Assembly: GCF_011601275.1 (NCBI RefSeq)
Contig: NZ_JAAOLY010000009.1
Location: 124,001-188,000 of the forward strand
Direction of reading: 5' to 3'
Source of the DNA: Janthinobacterium lividum
Lineage (GTDB): Bacteria > Pseudomonadota > Gammaproteobacteria > Burkholderiales > Burkholderiaceae_D
DNA length: 64,000 nucleotides
The notes under the pieces are model-generated. The model made no database searches. It had not been told where the DNA came from and was given only the letters and a program-made list of their open reading frames with translations. Shown piece by piece: positions 61,593 to 64,000 of this stretch. The translations under genes were made by a program, and so were the position numbers. Positions within the stretch are counted from its first letter, which is position 1; the number at the start of each line of letters is the position of its first letter.

Positions 61593-62927
61593 TTACGCTT
61601 TGGCGGCCGTTTGCGGTCCGCCGCGCATGGCAAAGACCATGACGGCCGAGACGATGGCGGGAATGGCGACGACGAGGAAAATCGTGCTGTTGGGCCAGTT
61701 CAGGCGGATCAACTCGCCACCGAGCACGGGGCCGATGATGGAACCGATGCGGCCCACGCCCAGGCTCCAGCCGATGCCCGTCGAGCGCAGCGTGGTCGGA
61801 TAATAGCTGGCCGCCAGGGCGTTGACGGCCGGCTGGCCGCCCACCACGCAAAAGCCGGCGATGAAGATCGTGATGAACAGGAAGGCCAGCGACACGTCCG
61901 GACGGCCGATCAGGGCAATGGCCACGGCGGCGACCAGGAAGCACGGCAGCAGGATGCGGCGGAAGCTGGAGCGGTCTATCAGCTGGCCCATGACGAGGGT
62001 GCCGATGGTGCCGCCCACTTGCAGGGCCGTGCCGGCCAGCACGGCGTTCGCCGTCGACAGGCCCGCTTCCTTGGCGATCGTCGGCAGCCAGTTCGACAGG
62101 AAATACAAGTTCAGCAAGTTCATGAAGTTGATGACCCACAGCAGTATCGTCATCTTGGCGCGGCCGCCTGTAAACAATTGCAGTACGGGCGCGCCCTTGT
62201 GTTCCTTCTCATGCACGACGTATTGCGTGTCGGCCGTGATGGTCACTGTCGGATCGATGCGTTTCAGCCATTGCGCCACTTTATCCAGCTTGCGTTTCTT
62301 GAGCACCAGGAATTGCATCGATTCCGGCAGCAGGAAGAACATCAGTACGCCGATGACCAGCGGCACCACGCCGCCCACGTAAAACACGGATTGCCAGCCG
62401 AAGGCGGGAATCAGCGCGGCGGACAATAAACCGCCCAGCACCGCACCCAAGGTAAAGCCGCACGAGACCAGCATCATCAGGGTGACTTTCTTGCGCAGGG
62501 GGCTGTATTCGCCGGCCAGCGCCATGGCGTTCGGCATCACGGCGCCCAGGCCCAGTCCCGTGATGAAGCGGATCAGTTGCAATTGCTCGATGTTTGTTGC
62601 CAGCGGCGTGACCAGCATGCACAGGGAAAAGAAGATGGTCGAGCCGATCAGCACGGGACGGCGGCCGAACTTGTCGGCCGTGATGCTGAACACGAGCGAG
62701 CCGACCAGCATGCCCAGCAGGCCCGCGCCAAACACGGGCCCCAGGTTGGCCTTGCTCACATGCCAGTCCGCGATGATGGCGGGCGCCACATAGCCCATCG
62801 CCTGCACGTCGAAGCCATCCATGATGACGCACATCCCGCACAGGATCAGCATGCCGATCTGGAAGGAGCCGATCTTGTTGTTATTGATGAGATCGGGAAT
62901 ATCGATCGTCTTGCCTGCCGTGGACAT
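61593..62927 (-). CDS. MFS transporter, aromatic acid:H+ symporter type
   Basis: A 444-residue, 12-helix major facilitator. The helix I motif MDGFDVQAMGYVAPAI is the aromatic-acid-symporter signature (as in PcaK), with the helix 2-3 loop motif ADKFGRRPVLIG and the central loop near residue 220. It probably imports a benzoate-like acid. ACAGGAGC precedes the ATG. The adjacent upstream LysR regulator, on the same strand, is the likely controller; no catabolic gene is in the window. Confidence 0.88.
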   Translation of the reverse strand: MSTAGKTIDIPDLINNNKIGSFQIGMLILCGMCVIMDGFDVQAMGYVAPAIIADWHVSKANLGPVFGAGLLGMLVGSLVFSITADKFGRRPVLIGSTIFFSLCMLVTPLATNIEQLQLIRFITGLGLGAVMPNAMALAGEYSPLRKKVTLMMLVSCGFTLGAVLGGLLSAALIPAFGWQSVFYVGGVVPLVIGVLMFFLLPESMQFLVLKKRKLDKVAQWLKRIDPTVTITADTQYVVHEKEHKGAPVLQLFTGGRAKMTILLWVINFMNLLNLYFLSNWLPTIAKEAGLSTANAVLAGTALQVGGTIGTLVMGQLIDRSSFRRILLPCFLVAAVAIALIGRPDVSLAFLFITIFIAGFCVVGGQPAVNALAASYYPTTLRSTGIGWSLGVGRIGSIIGPVLGGELIRLNWPNSTIFLVVAIPAIVSAVMVFAMRGGPQTAAKA

Positions 62928-63012
62928 GGTGCCGCTCCTGTTTTTTTATGGTAATCGCGCCCTTCCGGCGAGGGCTGGGCGCGTGTTTGTCTCAGGCTTT
63001 ATTACAATCGCT

Positions 63013-63030
63013 TTTGATTGATTATTCAAA
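63013..63030. promoter_or_regulatory. Candidate LysR-type operator upstream of the MFS gene
   Basis: TTTGA (63013-63017) and TCAAA (63026-63030) form an AT-rich 5-8-5 inverted repeat containing T-N11-A spacing, in the 124-bp gap between the LysR gene and the permease gene. A 7-bp CGCGCCC/GGGCGCG hairpin (62956-62983) lies between it and the start codon. Confidence 0.4.
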
Positions 63031-63051
63031 CGTTATTTTCGAATGGATTTA

Positions 63052-63966
63052 TCAGGTTTCCTTGTAAATCTTTGTCGTCCCCTGGATGGCCGCCAGGATC
63101 ACGTCGAGCGCCGGGTGCATGATCTTGCGCTCGTTCGAGATGACGTAAAACTGTTCGCGCAGGGACGAGGCGTCGCCGACCAGCACGGCGCCGAATTGCT
63201 CCTCGATATCGGCCGCCAGGCTGGCGGAGGCGAAGAACAGGCCCAGGCCCTTGCGGCCGAACGCGTTGAGCATGGCGTTGTCCTCGAATTCGCCGACCAC
63301 GTCCGGGCGCACGCCTTGCTGCACCATCCATTCGTCGATGCGCCCGCGCAAGGCGTTATTGCGCGTGGGCAGCAGAAACGGCGCGCCGTGCAGGCTGTGC
63401 GGGAAATTGTCGCGGTACTGTTCGGCCAGCGCGGGGATGCCGAACAGCTTCATGGCGCTCTCTCCCCACAGGTGGCTGGACACGCGCAGGCTGGCGCCGG
63501 CCGGCACGGCGCGGTCCGTCAACACCAGGTCCAGCTTGTGCAGGGCCAGGTCGGCCAGCAGGGATTCGAATTCGTCTTCCAGGCACACGAGCTTGATGGG
63601 CTGGTCCAGGCTGCGCGTGGCGTCGAGCATGCGATACGCCATCAGTTTCGGCAGGGAATCGGAAATGCCCACCGTCAGGCGCATCTTTTCCGCGTCCGCA
63701 TCGGCCAGCGCGTCCTGCATCTGCTCGCCCAAGAGAAAAATCTGGTCCGCATAGCCGAGCGCCAAGCGGCCCGCTTCCGTCGGCACCAAACGCCGTCCCT
63801 GCGGCTGCAGCAGCGACTTGCCCAGCTCCTTTTCCAGCAGGGCCAGCTGGGTGCTGATGGTTTGCACGGCCAGTCCCAGCCGTTCAGCCGCGCGCGTCAC
63901 GCCGCCTTCCTTGGCGACCACCCAAAAGAAGTACAAATGGCGGTAATTGAAGCCCGTGGTTTTCAT
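63052..63966 (-). CDS. LysR-family regulator, NhaR type
   Basis: A 304-residue LysR regulator. The start MKTTGFNYRHLYFFWVVAKE and the HTH (GGVTRAAERLGLAVQTISTQ) with QPQGRRLVPTEAGRLALGYA match NhaR, which in E. coli answers sodium. GAGG stands about 8 nt before the ATG. There is no nhaA antiporter gene in the window; the following gene is an aromatic-acid permease, so a different inducer is plausible. Only ~30 bp of upstream sequence is visible. Confidence 0.85.
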   Translation of the reverse strand: MKTTGFNYRHLYFFWVVAKEGGVTRAAERLGLAVQTISTQLALLEKELGKSLLQPQGRRLVPTEAGRLALGYADQIFLLGEQMQDALADADAEKMRLTVGISDSLPKLMAYRMLDATRSLDQPIKLVCLEDEFESLLADLALHKLDLVLTDRAVPAGASLRVSSHLWGESAMKLFGIPALAEQYRDNFPHSLHGAPFLLPTRNNALRGRIDEWMVQQGVRPDVVGEFEDNAMLNAFGRKGLGLFFASASLAADIEEQFGAVLVGDASSLREQFYVISNERKIMHPALDVILAAIQGTTKIYKET

Positions 63967-64000
63967 CGATCCATCCTCTATCTTCTATTTTTACGAAGTA

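Noticed and set aside
1..64000. Search by eye for tRNA/rRNA genes, insertion sequences, integrases, CRISPR arrays and restriction or defence genes
   Set aside because: None was seen; the only repeated DNA is the short palindrome family at 1485-1615 and 6934-6975.

Overview
The window is ordinary bacterial chromosome of a high-GC betaproteobacterium, most likely Oxalobacteraceae (Janthinobacterium/Massilia/Duganella-like). This is inferred from gene order (polA, DUF2782, thrB, BPSS1780-type membrane protein; a coxBA-ctaG-coxC-surf1-ctaA-ctaB-sco cluster with a cytochrome c fused to CoxB; DUF3717 beside oxyR) and from protein character. No rRNA, tRNA, insertion sequence, prophage or CRISPR array was seen.

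Layout. 1-6975: 3' part of uvrD, palindromic repeats, the BPSS1780/thrB/DUF2782 group on the minus strand, and polA. 7002-13884: dienelactone hydrolase, a ZIP metal transporter with no good canonical start, an ABC-F ATPase behind a leader with a small upstream ORF, sseA, an EamA permease and a Rieske oxygenase. 14292-19579: xseB-ispA-dxs (isoprenoid supply) and a FUSC-type efflux protein. 19738-20844: a self-contained unit with a good promoter and a strong terminator, carrying a membrane-anchored glutaredoxin and two tiny exported six-cysteine proteins. 20848-25365: cobalamin adenosyltransferase and glycolate oxidase glcDEF. 25358-30325 (minus): pilT-pilU-glutathione peroxidase, then a GGDEF-EAL protein. 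30390-37938: yggS-proC, an ECF sigma/anti-sigma/DUF3455 unit, the ElaB/YqjE/YqjK-like envelope-stress trio, ubiA, oxyR, DUF3717 and a heptose-phosphate adenylyltransferase.

38066-47270 is the most unusual part: six tightly packed co-directional genes encoding a soluble protein of unknown fold, a signal-peptide-bearing VWA-like membrane protein, a small membrane protein, a 1232-residue tubulin/FtsZ-like protein ending in a GYF_2-type domain, a zinc-ribbon/proline-rich/TM protein, and a glycine-zipper lipoprotein. Together they suggest a machine reaching from a cytoplasmic tubulin-like NTPase through the inner membrane to the outer membrane. I know of no described function for this arrangement.

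47271-60142: trmL, comF and a BioC-like methyltransferase, then the aa3/caa3-type cytochrome c oxidase locus with assembly factors (including a 34-residue small protein and a second, divergent SCO-like protein), heme A/O synthesis, SCO and an AI-2E-family permease. 60143-63966 (minus): a CNNM/CBS protein, an aromatic-acid MFS permease and an NhaR-type LysR regulator. Genes are tightly packed: three convergent pairs meet with no gap and a fourth overlaps by 8 bp.
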